Shown piece by piece: positions 32,800 to 41,911 of a stretch of 64,000 bases of DNA. How positions within the stretch are numbered: position 1 is the first letter of the stretch; each line of letters opens with the position of its first letter. The stretch comes from Polyangium fumosum (lineage in GTDB: Bacteria > Myxococcota_A > Polyangia > Polyangiales > Polyangiaceae). Location: the NCBI RefSeq assembly GCF_005144585.1, contig NZ_SSMQ01000017.1, positions 119,558 to 183,557 on the forward strand. Direction: 5' to 3'. The translations under genes and the position numbers were made by a program. A model generated the notes under the pieces. It had not been told where the DNA came from. It did not search any database and was given only the letters and a program-made list of their open reading frames with translations.

Positions 32800-33798
32800 T
32801 CATTCCTTGCGCAGCGACCGGTTCATGAGGTCCACGACCGCCTGGAGCGGGGTCTTTTGCTCGTAGAGCACGCGGTAGACCTCGCTGGTGATGGGCAGGT
32901 CCACGTCGAGCTTCGTCCCGAGATCGTAGGCGCTCTTCGCGGTCTTGACGCCCTCGGCGACGTGGCCGAGGTGCGAAAGGACGTCGTCGAGCGTGCGCCC
33001 GCGCCCCATCTCGTAGCCGACGGTGCGGTTGCGCGAGAGCTCGCCGGTGCACGTGAGCACGAGGTCGCCGAGCCCCGAGAGGCCCGCGAGCGTGAGGGGG
33101 CTGCCGCCCTTGACCATGGCGATCCGGGCGATCTCCGCGAGCCCACGTGTGATGACACCGGCCCGCGCGTTGTGGCCGAAGCCGAGCCCGTCGACCGCGC
33201 CCGCCGCGATGGCGACGACGTTCTTCAGCGCCCCGCCGACCTCCACGCCGACGACGTCGTCCGATTGGTAGACGCGCAGTCGCTCCGTGGCGAACGCGTG
33301 CTGCACGGCCACGGTCTCATCGTTGCTCTTGCCCGCGACGACGACGGCCGTCGGTTGCCCCGCGGCGACCTCCTTCGCGAAGCTCGGCCCCGACAAATAC
33401 GAGAGCCGCGGTTCGACGTCGCGCCCGAGCTCGTCGATGAGCACCTCGCTCATCAGCATGAGCGAGTCGTTCTCGATGCCCTTCGTCGCGCTGCAAAGGA
33501 GCGCGCGCTGCGGGAGGTACGGTCGCGCGCGCGCCACGACTTCGCGCATCGCGTGCGAGGGCACGACGAACACGACGAGCTCGGCGCCGGAGAGCGCCTG
33601 TTCGATGTCGCCTGTCGCGCGCAGCGTCGGCGGCAGCGGGGCCGAGGGCAGGTACCGCTCGTTCACGCGCCGCTCGTTGATCAGGAGCGCGAGATCGGCG
33701 CTGTGCGACCAGAGGAACGTCGGGTTCTGTTTGTCTGCGAGGACCTTTGCGAGCGCCGTGCCCCACGCCCCCGCGCCAAGGACTGCCACCTTCGACAT
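32800..33798 (-). CDS. gpsA: Glycerol-3-phosphate dehydrogenase [NAD(P)+]
   Basis: Reduces dihydroxyacetone phosphate to sn-glycerol-3-phosphate for phospholipid synthesis. The 332-residue protein has the N-terminal nucleotide motif VAVLGAGAWGTALA, CSATKGIE, LSGPSFAKEVAAGQPTAVVVA, VEVGGALKNVVAIAAGAVDGLGFGHN (in part: GALKNVVAIAAG) with the catalytic Lys, and LAGLSGLGDLVLTC. It is normal in length and start. A family B element lies in the divergent gap before the next lipoprotein gene. Confidence 0.96.
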   Translation of the reverse strand: MSKVAVLGAGAWGTALAKVLADKQNPTFLWSHSADLALLINERRVNERYLPSAPLPPTLRATGDIEQALSGAELVVFVVPSHAMREVVARARPYLPQRALLCSATKGIENDSLMLMSEVLIDELGRDVEPRLSYLSGPSFAKEVAAGQPTAVVVAGKSNDETVAVQHAFATERLRVYQSDDVVGVEVGGALKNVVAIAAGAVDGLGFGHNARAGVITRGLAEIARIAMVKGGSPLTLAGLSGLGDLVLTCTGELSRNRTVGYEMGRGRTLDDVLSHLGHVAEGVKTAKSAYDLGTKLDVDLPITSEVYRVLYEQKTPLQAVVDLMNRSLRKE

Positions 33799-33828
33799 GA
33801 GGCCAAAACGCTATCACCCCTTTCAACG

Positions 33829-33874
33829 CTTGGGGCTCCGCTCGGACATGCCGAGCTGCGCCCCAAACCTGCCC
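33829..33874 (+). repeat. Family B element, copy 1
   Basis: GCTTGGGGC-TCC-GCTCGG-acatg-CCGAGC-TGC-GCCCC-AAACC: a 6-bp inner stem and a 5-bp outer stem separated by a 3/3 internal loop. It ends 32 nt before the lipoprotein ATG at 33907 and points toward it. It is the most diverged copy (TCC/TGC loop instead of TAC/TAC and a shortened G-tract). Confidence 0.75.
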
Positions 33875-33906
33875 GAGGCCGTGCGTATGCACTATTCTCC
33901 CCCGCC

Positions 33907-34971
33907 ATGTCCTTCCGTGCCGTCACAGCGCGTCTTCTCTCCGTCGCTTTCGCGCTCTCCTTCGTAGGCGCGAGCTGCGGCCAGACGTCGCTCGCGGTGA
34001 TGCCCGGCGTCGTGAACGATCCGGGCAACCTCACGCTCCGCCGCGGCATCTTCTCGTTCGCGCGCGGCGAGATCTGTCGCGAGGTGCAGAAGCGCAGCGT
34101 GCCGCTCAAGCTGCGCGAAGAAGACCCCGCGACGGGCCGCTTCTTCCCGCTCTCCTGCGCCGCGCAGGAGCTCGCCTCGGGCAACCTCTTCCTCCAGTTC
34201 GGCGGCTACGGTTACGCCTGGACGAACCTCACGAAGCGCATCGGCTTCGATGCGAGCGCGGCCGTCGAGTACGACCACGATTTCCTGATGGATGGCAGCA
34301 CGATGTACGTGTACTTCCGCGAGCGCGCGACGAGCGCCACGACGTTCGGCTCGCGCCTCGTCGAGCAGCCGCCCGCGCCCGGGGCCTTCGGCCTGCCCGG
34401 CGGATCCACCCAAGGCTTCCTCGATCAAGTCGGCGGCGCGGTGCTGAAGAAGGAGATCAGCCGTGGCTTCACGGTCATCCGTGATTCCGACGGCAGCGTC
34501 GACTTCGGCCTCGGCGTCGTGGAGAAGGGCAAGCGGCCGGGGTCGCCGTACAAGACGGCGGACAACGGACGGCTCGTGCTCGTGAACGAGCGCATCGAGG
34601 TCCACCAGAACCAGCGCGATTACACGGGACCCTTCGAGGTCAAAGGAAAGGGGCAGGCCCTGTACCTCAGCGTGGCCGTGGACGGCGCGCCTGCGGTCGA
34701 CGTGATCGTCGTGCATCGCGGCGTGGGGGATGCGTGGCTTCAGCAGTACACGACGAACGTCGCGCTCGGGCCTCCGCCCGCGGCCCCCGTCCTGGACGAG
34801 CCCGTGCCCTCCGGCATGGTGTGGCGGAGACCGCTGCCGCTGCCGGCCGGGCAGTACTACGTGGTCTTCGACAACACGGCGGCGGCCGGCAGGACGGCTC
34901 CGCCCGGCGCGGCCGGTGACGACCGGGCCGCTCTCGTCAGTTACGCGGTCGAAGTCGGGGCCGCGCCTTGA
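33907..34971 (+). CDS. Lipoprotein of unknown function
   Basis: A 354-residue protein with a lipoprotein signal (LSFVGASC). ATG 33907 is chosen because the open frame upstream overlaps gpsA antisense and lacks any start context. The mature part is largely beta (VVNDPGNLTLRRGIFSFA, LFLQFGGYGYAWTNLTKRI, YDHDFLMDGSTMYVYFRE, ALYLSVAVDGAPAVDVIVV) and ends with a jelly-roll-like segment (LPLPAGQYYVVFDNTAAAG). I do not recognise a family. A family B element precedes it. Signal peptidase I follows 60 nt downstream on the same strand. Confidence 0.72.
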   Translation: MSFRAVTARLLSVAFALSFVGASCGQTSLAVMPGVVNDPGNLTLRRGIFSFARGEICREVQKRSVPLKLREEDPATGRFFPLSCAAQELASGNLFLQFGGYGYAWTNLTKRIGFDASAAVEYDHDFLMDGSTMYVYFRERATSATTFGSRLVEQPPAPGAFGLPGGSTQGFLDQVGGAVLKKEISRGFTVIRDSDGSVDFGLGVVEKGKRPGSPYKTADNGRLVLVNERIEVHQNQRDYTGPFEVKGKGQALYLSVAVDGAPAVDVIVVHRGVGDAWLQQYTTNVALGPPPAAPVLDEPVPSGMVWRRPLPLPAGQYYVVFDNTAAAGRTAPPGAAGDDRAALVSYAVEVGAAP

Positions 34972-35031
34972 AGTTCGCGGCGCCTCTCGCCCTTGCCCTG
35001 CCCCAGGGCGGCGTATAGAAAGGCTAACCCC

Positions 35032-36504
35032 TTGGCAACCACGCCGGATGAACGGTCTCCCGAGAGCTCGCCCGCCCTCGCCAAAGAAGGCGGCGCGACG
35101 GAGGGATCCGACCCGTCCCCCTCCCACCGGCCGAACACGGGCAGCGCCGGACCGACCTGGCTCCGCGGACTTTTCTACGCGATCTGGATCGTCACGCTCC
35201 CGTTTGTCCTGGCCATTCTCGCCGTCTGGCTGCTGACCCCGGCGCCCGGGGACGTCTCGGCCGGAGGCCTGCGCGTCTTCGTCGCGGAGCAGCAGATTCC
35301 AGCGGGCATCGTGCTCTTCACGATCTTCGCGATGCTCGCGTGGCACTACCGCTACGAGCTCCCGCTCTCGAGCGCGATCGGCGTCGGACGCAAGGACATC
35401 CCGCCGCAAGCGCGGGCGCGGTACGAGGAGGCGCAGGCGCTCGTCGACGAGGCGCGGCGTATCCTCAAGCAGAACGCGCGCGACGTGGCCAAGGGGCTCC
35501 GGACCGCAGAGCGTGAGCGCCTCGACGAGGCCATCAGCGGCCTTGAAAAGGTGATGAACGCCGAGACGTTCGACCTCGCCGAGTTCGACACGGCGCACGC
35601 GCGGGCCGACCGCGCGGTCGGCGAGCACCTGTCGCGCTGGCGCAAGGGCGAGATGCGCGAGTACGCCGAGTCGATCGGCGTGGCGGTGGCGGTCGCGCTC
35701 ATCCTGCGGGCGTTCGTGATCGAGGCCTTCAAGATCCCGAGCGGCTCGATGATCCCGAGCCTGATGATCGGCGATCACATCTTCGTGAACAAATTGACCT
35801 ACGGCCCGCTGATCCCGTGGACGGAGAAGCGGCTCTTCTCGAGCCTGCCGCCCACGCGCGGGGACGTGATGGTCTTCAAGTTCCCGGAGAACAAGGAGCA
35901 AGACTTCATCAAGCGGGTGATCGCGGCTCCCGGCGATACGCTGGAGGCGATCAACGGCCGCCCGATCATCAACGGCTGGCTCGTGCCGCACTGCTACGTG
36001 GGGCGCTACGGGAACGACGGCTGGCTCTACGTGGAGTTCCTGGAGGACAAGTCCTACCTCACGCTCTTCGCGCACGACGACATGCACCCGAACGGCCCCG
36101 ACGAACCCACGTGCAAGGGGCAAGAAGAGTGCGGGATCGGGCAGTCGTGCAAGGCAGGGATCTGCGGCCATCTGCAGGGCTCACCGACACCGTTCAAGGT
36201 CAACGCGAACGAGGTGTGGGTGATGGGCGACAACCGCTACAACAGCCACGACTCGCGGAGCTGGCGCGGCGGGCTCGGCGCGGGCGTGCCCTTCGAGAAC
36301 ATCAAGGGCCGCGCGATGTTCGTGTGGATGAGCTTCGCGCCGGGTGGCGGTATCGCGCAGGACAGGCTCTTCGTGAACGTGATGGGCCGTCCGAAGCTCC
36401 CTGGCGGGCTCGACGCTTCGCTGCAAGCGGGCCTCGACAAGTGCATGCGCGAGCGCCCGCCCGTCTCGCAGACGACGCCTCCGCCTGGTCGCAAGCTGCG
36501 TTAA
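35032..36504 (+). CDS. lepB: Signal peptidase I with cytoplasmic insert and Cys-rich periplasmic insert
   Basis: Cleaves signal peptides at the outer face of the inner membrane. TTG 35032 is preferred (AAGG 10 nt upstream), giving 490 residues. Two N-terminal membrane helices (about 40-65 and 85-103) are followed by about 110 helical, charged cytoplasmic residues (YEEAQALVDEARRILKQNAR) before the anchoring helix and the catalytic domain. Catalytic Ser239 is in IPSGSMIPSL and Lys294 in DFIKRVIAAPGD; GDNRYNSHDSR is also present. The periplasmic domain carries an insert with Cys361, 367, 373 and 378 (EECGIGQSCKAGIC), resembling the small Cys repeats of the lipoproteins in this region. Confidence 0.93.
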   Translation: MATTPDERSPESSPALAKEGGATEGSDPSPSHRPNTGSAGPTWLRGLFYAIWIVTLPFVLAILAVWLLTPAPGDVSAGGLRVFVAEQQIPAGIVLFTIFAMLAWHYRYELPLSSAIGVGRKDIPPQARARYEEAQALVDEARRILKQNARDVAKGLRTAERERLDEAISGLEKVMNAETFDLAEFDTAHARADRAVGEHLSRWRKGEMREYAESIGVAVAVALILRAFVIEAFKIPSGSMIPSLMIGDHIFVNKLTYGPLIPWTEKRLFSSLPPTRGDVMVFKFPENKEQDFIKRVIAAPGDTLEAINGRPIINGWLVPHCYVGRYGNDGWLYVEFLEDKSYLTLFAHDDMHPNGPDEPTCKGQEECGIGQSCKAGICGHLQGSPTPFKVNANEVWVMGDNRYNSHDSRSWRGGLGAGVPFENIKGRAMFVWMSFAPGGGIAQDRLFVNVMGRPKLPGGLDASLQAGLDKCMRERPPVSQTTPPPGRKLR

Positions 36505-36599
36505 CCCAACGCGTCAAGCAGGCTTCGATCGCCTTGGGACTTGCGTAGCGTCGTACCGCGACGACACTGGCCGACGTGTCTTTCGAGGAGGCGCACAAC

Positions 36600-37775
36600 G
36601 TGAGCGACGCGATGCAGGCCCTGACATACGACCGCGAGACGGATCCGTGGGAAAACTCCACGGGCCTGCGCAAGACCGAGGTAGAGAAGCCGCGCATCGA
36701 CGAGACGAGCGACTACCACGACCGGTCGCAGGTGCTCATCAAGCCGATCATGACCGGCTTCTGCGGCTCGGACCGCGGCATCTGGTTCCGCTCGGCCTTC
36801 AAGGACATGATCTTCAAGTCGCTCGAGCGCGACAAGAAGTCGTCGCGCGTGATCGGGCACGAGCTGCTCGGCCGGGTGGTGGAGCTCGGCACGGACGCCA
36901 AGCGGCAATACGGGCTCGAAGTGGGCGACGTCGTGACGACGGAGAGCCACATCCCCTGCGGCGTTTGTTACCAGTGCCGCATCGGCGACACGCACGTCTG
37001 CGCCGACGACAAGATCATCGGCATCAGCGAGGACGGCTGCTTCGCCGAGCTCGTGAAGCTGCCCGCCAAGAACCTGTGGCGGACGGACATCACGAAGATC
37101 CGGCCGGAGGTCGCGGCGATCCAGGAGCCGTTCGGCAACGCGGTGCACGCGTGCACGAAGGTGAACCTGCGCGGCAAGCGCGTGGCGATCGTCGGCTGCG
37201 GGACGATCGGCCTCTTCGCGGTGGCGGTCGCGCGGGCGATGGGCGCGAACTACATCATCGGCGTCGAGCCGATGGAGAGCCACGCGGAGATGGCGCGGCG
37301 GCTCGGCGCGGACGTGGTGCTTCGGCCGCAGCTCCAGAACGGTTCGAAGGACAAGCCGCACAAGAGCGATCCGGAGCTGACGGAGCGCATCCGGAAGCTG
37401 ACGGACGGCGTCGGCGTGGACGTGGCCCTCGAAATGAGCGGCGTGAACTCCAGCGTGAACAACGCGATCCACGCGGTTCGTCGCGGCGGCGATGTGATCC
37501 TGTTCGGCCTGAAGAGCGGCGACGCGGTGATCGAGAACTTCGATCGGCTGATCGTCGACGGCATCAGCCTGCACAGCGTGATCGGGCGCCGGATCTTCGA
37601 GACCTGGCACATCACGCGGCATCTCCTGGAGTCGCGGGATCCGAACATCCACGACCTCATCTGGGAGGTCATCCTCAAGCGCGGCGAGGGGACGATGTTC
37701 GACTTCCGCGAATACGACGCGGGCGACTTCCAGAAGGCGATCACGACCTACCCGAAGGTCGTCATCCGCTACTGA
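36600..37775 (+). CDS. tdh: Zinc-dependent L-threonine 3-dehydrogenase-type alcohol dehydrogenase
   Basis: A 391-residue medium-chain dehydrogenase. The catalytic zinc motif (GHELLGRVVELG, with Cys in TGFCGSD), the structural zinc Cys set (CGVCYQCRIGDTHVC) and the NAD motif VGCGTIGLFAVAVARAMGA are present. Family alone says only alcohol or polyol dehydrogenase; the kbl gene ending against it makes threonine oxidation to 2-amino-3-ketobutyrate the likely reaction. GTG 36600 is chosen for its GAGGAGG site 9 nt upstream. The N-terminus is about 40 residues longer than E. coli Tdh. Confidence 0.85.
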   Translation: MSDAMQALTYDRETDPWENSTGLRKTEVEKPRIDETSDYHDRSQVLIKPIMTGFCGSDRGIWFRSAFKDMIFKSLERDKKSSRVIGHELLGRVVELGTDAKRQYGLEVGDVVTTESHIPCGVCYQCRIGDTHVCADDKIIGISEDGCFAELVKLPAKNLWRTDITKIRPEVAAIQEPFGNAVHACTKVNLRGKRVAIVGCGTIGLFAVAVARAMGANYIIGVEPMESHAEMARRLGADVVLRPQLQNGSKDKPHKSDPELTERIRKLTDGVGVDVALEMSGVNSSVNNAIHAVRRGGDVILFGLKSGDAVIENFDRLIVDGISLHSVIGRRIFETWHITRHLLESRDPNIHDLIWEVILKRGEGTMFDFREYDAGDFQKAITTYPKVVIRY

Positions 37776-37787
37776 TTCGACCCTTCA

Positions 37788-37824
37788 CCCCCTCTCCCCC
37801 GCAGGGACCCGCAGGGAGAGGGGG
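37788..37824. terminator. Bidirectional terminator between tdh and kbl
   Basis: CCCCCTCTCCC and GGGAGAGGGGG form a perfect 11-bp stem with a 15-nt loop, between the stops of two convergent genes. Flanking CCCTTCACC and GGGGTAAGGGG extend the pairing. Confidence 0.75.
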
Positions 37825-37841
37825 CAGGGGGTAAGGGGCGC

Positions 37842-39050
37842 TCAGGCCACGACGCCGAGCTTCTTGCCCACGCGGGTAAATGCCTCGATCGCCTGCTCCA
37901 CGTGCTCGGGCGTGTGCGCGGCGCTGAGCTGCACGCGGATGCGGGCCTCGCCCTTCGGCACCACCGGGTACGAGAAGCCGATCACGTAAATGCCTTCCTC
38001 CAGCATCGCGGCGGCCAGGTCCGCGGCGAGGCGCGCGTCGCCCAGCATGATCGGCACGATCGGGTGGATGCCCGGCTTGATGGTGAAGCCCGCCGCCGTC
38101 ATGCCCTCGCGGAAGCGGCGCGCGTTCGACATCAGCCGCTCGCGCAGCGCGGGCTCTCGTTCGAGCAGCGCGAAGACCGCGATCGAGGCGCCCGCGATCG
38201 GCGGCGCGACCGTGTTCGAGAACAGGTACGGGCGCGAGCGCTGGCGGAGCAGATCGATGATCTCGCGCCGGCCCGTGGTGAAGCCGCCGCTCGCGCCGCC
38301 GAGGGCCTTGCCGAGCGTGGAGGTCATGACGTCGATGCGGTGCAGGACGCCACACTCCTCGGGCGTGCCGCGGCCCGTCGGCCCGATGAAGCCCGTCGCG
38401 TGCGAGTCGTCGACCATCACCATCGCGCGGTACTTGTCCGCGAGATCGCAGACGACATCGAGCTTCGCGAGGTAGCCGTCCATCGAGAAGACGCCGTCGG
38501 TCGCGATCATGCGGATGCGCTTGTCCTGCGTCTTGCGCAGCGCCTCTTCGAGCGCGGCCATGTCGCCGTTCTGGTAGCGGTGGCGCTCGGCCTTGCAGAG
38601 GCGGATGCCGTCGATGATCGAGGCGTGGTTCAGTGCGTCCGAGATGATCGCGTCTTCCTCGCCGAGCAGCGTCTCGAAGAGCCCGCCGTTCGCGTCGAAG
38701 CATGACGAGTAGAGGATCGTGTCGTCGGTGCCGAAGAAGCGGCTGATGGTGCCTTCGAGCTGCTTGTGCAGGTCCTGCGTGCCGCAGATGAAGCGGACGC
38801 TGGAGAGGCCGAAGCCGTGCGTGTCGATGGCGTGCTTGGCCGCCTCGATCACCGCGGGGTGCGAGGAGAGGCCGAGGTAGTTGTTGGCGCAGAAGTTCAG
38901 GACCTCGCGCGGCAGAGCGCCCGACGGGCCGCCGCTCGTGCGGATGCTCGCGCCCTGCGGCGTGGTTATGACGCGCTCGTCCTTGTAGAGGCCGGCCGAA
39001 CGTATCTCGCTGAGGGTTTGGGCGTAGATGGACTTCGCGACGTCGAACAT
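37842..39050 (-). CDS. kbl: 2-amino-3-ketobutyrate CoA ligase (glycine C-acetyltransferase)
   Basis: A PLP enzyme that splits 2-amino-3-ketobutyrate with CoA into glycine and acetyl-CoA, the second step of threonine breakdown. The 402-residue protein matches the alpha-oxoamine synthase family: [59 protein letters not shown] and the PLP lysine in [14 protein letters not shown]. Length and start ([16 protein letters not shown]) are normal. It faces tdh across a shared terminator. Confidence 0.95.
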   Translation of the reverse strand: MFDVAKSIYAQTLSEIRSAGLYKDERVITTPQGASIRTSGGPSGALPREVLNFCANNYLGLSSHPAVIEAAKHAIDTHGFGLSSVRFICGTQDLHKQLEGTISRFFGTDDTILYSSCFDANGGLFETLLGEEDAIISDALNHASIIDGIRLCKAERHRYQNGDMAALEEALRKTQDKRIRMIATDGVFSMDGYLAKLDVVCDLADKYRAMVMVDDSHATGFIGPTGRGTPEECGVLHRIDVMTSTLGKALGGASGGFTTGRREIIDLLRQRSRPYLFSNTVAPPIAGASIAVFALLEREPALRERLMSNARRFREGMTAAGFTIKPGIHPIVPIMLGDARLAADLAAAMLEEGIYVIGFSYPVVPKGEARIRVQLSAAHTPEHVEQAIEAFTRVGKKLGVVA

Positions 39051-39172
39051 GGCGCGCGCAGTCTAGATCGAGGGTCGTTCGTGGTCGATGCCCGCGACCT
39101 CGCTCACGAGATCGCGCCATTTCACGAATAACGCGCAGAACGCGCGCAACCGCGGCCACTGCTCGGGCGTAG

Positions 39173-39203
39173 CCCGCGAACCCCGATAAAGGGGTATCGC
39201 GGG
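39173..39203. promoter_or_regulatory. Hairpin in the kbl/lipoprotein divergent region
   Basis: CCCGCGA-ACCCC and GGGGT-A-TCGCGGG pair over 12 bp with one bulged A around the loop GATAAA. It lies 123 nt from kbl and 109 nt from the forward lipoprotein gene. It could be a regulatory RNA structure or operator; the rest of 39051-39311 shows no gene that I can support. Confidence 0.4.
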
Positions 39204-39311
39204 TCGAACCACGCATCCTCCACGCAGCGGCGCGTGACACTCACTTAATCGAACGTGGCACGCGCTGCAAGCGCGGCGGCTGGGTGGGGAGGTCCATTTG
39301 AAGGAGGAAGC

Positions 39312-40394
39312 ATGAGGGAAACGAGGCATCACCGCCTCCTGCGCCCCATCGCCGTGACCGGCTTGCTTTTCGTCGCCATCGCCGCGCAGGGTTGCAGCGA
39401 CGAACCGCCGCCCGGAAACACGACGACGTCGTCGAGCTCGTCCAGCAGCGGGACGGGGGGCACGGGGGGGATGGGAGGCACCGGTGGCATGGGTGGCACC
39501 GGCGGCAGCGGCGGTTCGGGCGATTTCGCCGTCTCCACCGCTTCGAATCACGCGTCGTTCCAGCGCCCGTTCGACGCGACCCCGGATCCGGCGGGCAACG
39601 ACGTGTATTTCACGGGGCTCGACGCGAACGGCGAGCCGGCCCTTTTCAAGGCGAAGGGCGACAACTCCGCGCCTCCGACGGCGCTCCACGCGGGCGCTCC
39701 GCTCGTGGCGCCGCTCAACCTCGCGACGAGCACCGACGGCGGCAAGCTCTTCGTCGCGGATGTGGGCGCCGAGGATCCCGTCGGGGATCGCGGCCGCATC
39801 TTCACGATCGCCAATGACGGCGGCGCGCTGACCGGGCTCACGGCGGCAGACGCGTATCGGCCGCGTGGCCTCGAGATTCGCGACGAGGGCGGCAAGGACG
39901 TCCTTTATTTCGCCGGCACCGATCCGCAGGGCGTGCCCGGCATTTTCAAGCTCGCCGCGGATGGAAGCGGCAGCGTGTCCACCGTCATCAAGGGCAATCC
40001 GTTCCAGGATCCCAGCGGCGTGGCCATTTCCGTCGAAGGCACGGTGTACGCCTGCGATACCGTGCAGGGCGACGGGCTCGGCAGCATCTTCGCCGTCGCG
40101 CCGAATGGCACGGCGACGGTGATCCTTTCGGGGGTTCGCGTGGGGTATCCCTGCGGCGTCGCGCTCATGAACGGCGACCAGACCCTGCTCGTCTCCGCGC
40201 TCGACACGGAGAAGCAGACCGACGTCGTGATCTCCGTGGATCTCAAGACGAACGCGCCGACGTACCTGTCGCAGGACATCGACACGTTCACCGAGGCCGC
40301 GGGTCTGCATCGCGCGAAAAAGGGCGGCAATACGTTCGCCTTCGTCGATAGCACGGCCAAGGGCGGGACCGTGTTTCGCGTTACGTTCCCGTGA
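39312..40394 (+). CDS. Lipoprotein with predicted beta-propeller
   Basis: A 360-residue lipoprotein, ATG 39312 with AAGGAGG 8 nt upstream. Lipobox AAQGC, then a Thr/Ser/Gly spacer (GTGGTGGMGGTGGMGGTGGS, residues about 45-68). The rest has repeated blade-like segments (AGNDVYFTGLDANGEPALFKA, GGKLFVADVGAEDP, KDVLYFAGTDPQGVPGIFKL, VEGTVYACDTVQGDGLGSIF, IVISVDLKT), typical of a six-bladed NHL/SMP-30-like propeller. Substrate or ligand is unknown. A DUF4331 gene follows 34 nt later, so the two are probably co-expressed. Confidence 0.83.
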   Translation: MRETRHHRLLRPIAVTGLLFVAIAAQGCSDEPPPGNTTTSSSSSSSGTGGTGGMGGTGGMGGTGGSGGSGDFAVSTASNHASFQRPFDATPDPAGNDVYFTGLDANGEPALFKAKGDNSAPPTALHAGAPLVAPLNLATSTDGGKLFVADVGAEDPVGDRGRIFTIANDGGALTGLTAADAYRPRGLEIRDEGGKDVLYFAGTDPQGVPGIFKLAADGSGSVSTVIKGNPFQDPSGVAISVEGTVYACDTVQGDGLGSIFAVAPNGTATVILSGVRVGYPCGVALMNGDQTLLVSALDTEKQTDVVISVDLKTNAPTYLSQDIDTFTEAAGLHRAKKGGNTFAFVDSTAKGGTVFRVTFP

Positions 40395-40428
40395 GCGCCA
40401 GAGGGCAAAACAAGGAGTTTTCCTCATC

Positions 40429-41835
40429 ATGATGAAGCGAATGACGTGGACGAGCGCTGCCCTCGCGGCACTCACGATTCTCGGGACGGCGGGCACGGCG
40501 ATGGCTTCGAGCCACGCCGAGGCGCCGGGCATTGGCGAGGACCCCCGCGCCGACAACACCGATCTGTATGCCTGGGTCGAGGGCGGGAACCTCGTGATCC
40601 TTGCGAACTACATCCCCCTCGAAGAGCCCGCCGCTGGCCCGAACTTCCACAAGTTCTCGGACGACGTGCTCTACGAGATCCACATCGCGCGGGGCCCGAG
40701 CAGCCTCAATGACGCGCTGACCTACCAGATCCGCTTCAAGTCGACGGCGTACCCTTCCGTCGATCCGGCGGACCTGGCGGCCCCCGTCGGCGGCGGCAAG
40801 GAGTTCTTTTCGCAGCTCTCCGGCGCGACGCAGACGTATTCGGTGACGAAGCTCGTCAATGGTGCCAACCCGACGGTCGTCGTGAACGACGCGCCGGTCG
40901 CCCCGCCGAACGTCGGTCCGCGGACGAACGCGCTCGCCTATCAGATTCCGCCGGGCAAGACGTACGAGCAGTACTTCGTGGACGAGAGCGCGACGTCCGT
41001 CGTGCGCAACCTCAATGGCGGCGAGGGCCGCGTCTTCGCGGGTCCGCGCGATGACGGCTTTGGCGTGGACCTCGGCGCGATCTTCGATCTCGCCGGCCTC
41101 GAGACCGTGCTCGGCGGCACGCCGTACGACAACGTGTCGGGTTACAACGTGCACACGATCGCCCTGGAAATCCCGCTCGCGGTGGCGAACGGCGGCGCGG
41201 CCGTCGTCCCCGGCACGGCGAACGACAACCAGACGATCGGCGTGTGGGCCTCGGCGAGCCGCCGCAAGACCCGCATTCTGCGCAAGAAGGAATCGGCGGA
41301 CGGCTTTGGCCCGTGGGTCCCGGTCTCGCGCCTCGGCCTGCCGCTCATCAACGAGGCGGTGATCGGCATTCAGGACAAGGACAAGTACAACCGGACGCAC
41401 CCGAAGGACGACGTGGCGAATTTCGGCGCGTACATCCTGAACCCGGTGATCGTGCGCGACGCCGAGTTCGCGGGCTTTTACATGGCCGGCGGCCCGCTCG
41501 CGGCCTGCCCGGGGGGGCCGGCGGGCCTCAAGTCGAACCGCACGGACATCATCGACACCATCAGCCTGAACGGCATGTTCGGGCACAACATCACGGCGAT
41601 CGGCGACGTGCTGCGCGTGGATCTCGGCATTCCCTCGCAGTTCCCGAACGGCCGCAAGGTCAACAAGGGCACGAACAAGGAAGAGGACGTGACCGACATC
41701 GAGCTGAGCCTCTTGCTCTGCAAGCTCGCGGCGAACGTGCCCGACGGCGTGGATACGAACGACGCGACGTTCAAAAACGGGTTCCCGTACCTCGCGCCGC
41801 CCTGGGAGGGGTCGACGCGCGGCAAGGGCGAGTGA
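40429..41835 (+). CDS. DUF4331 family exported protein
   Basis: A 468-residue secreted protein of the DUF4331 family (function unknown). After the signal peptide (MTWTSAALAALTILGTAGTAMA) comes the family opening SSHAEAPGIGEDPRADNTDLYAWV, then KFSDDVLYEIHIARGP and later LEIPLAVANGG, GVWASASRRKTRI and a C-terminal conserved block. Two in-frame ATGs (40429, 40432) are possible; an AAGGAG site stands upstream. It forms a pair with the preceding propeller lipoprotein and ends at a strong terminator. Confidence 0.9.
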   Translation: MMKRMTWTSAALAALTILGTAGTAMASSHAEAPGIGEDPRADNTDLYAWVEGGNLVILANYIPLEEPAAGPNFHKFSDDVLYEIHIARGPSSLNDALTYQIRFKSTAYPSVDPADLAAPVGGGKEFFSQLSGATQTYSVTKLVNGANPTVVVNDAPVAPPNVGPRTNALAYQIPPGKTYEQYFVDESATSVVRNLNGGEGRVFAGPRDDGFGVDLGAIFDLAGLETVLGGTPYDNVSGYNVHTIALEIPLAVANGGAAVVPGTANDNQTIGVWASASRRKTRILRKKESADGFGPWVPVSRLGLPLINEAVIGIQDKDKYNRTHPKDDVANFGAYILNPVIVRDAEFAGFYMAGGPLAACPGGPAGLKSNRTDIIDTISLNGMFGHNITAIGDVLRVDLGIPSQFPNGRKVNKGTNKEEDVTDIELSLLLCKLAANVPDGVDTNDATFKNGFPYLAPPWEGSTRGKGE

Positions 41836-41866
41836 TCGCCGCTCGTCGATCGTAACGGGTTGCCAT

Positions 41867-41901
41867 GGAAAGCCCTGCCTCGGCGGGGCTTTCCGCTTTT
41901 T
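41867..41901 (+). terminator. Intrinsic terminator of the DUF4331 gene
   Basis: GGAAAGCCC pairs with GGGCTTTCC (9 bp, loop TGCCTCGGCG) and is followed by GCTTTTT. It starts 31 nt after the stop and lies 10 nt before the end of a convergent gene. Confidence 0.9.
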
Positions 41902-41911
41902 GGGGGGCGAC

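Noticed and set aside
39063..39215. Short reverse frame ending KWRDLVSEVAGIDHERPSI just before kbl
   Set aside because: It reads partly like coding sequence, but has no ribosome site and only a GTG start inside the hairpin region; too weak to call.
39240..39263. TGGCACG followed by TGC as a sigma-54 promoter before the propeller lipoprotein
   Set aside because: The GG to GC distance is 8 nt, not 10, so the -24/-12 spacing does not fit.
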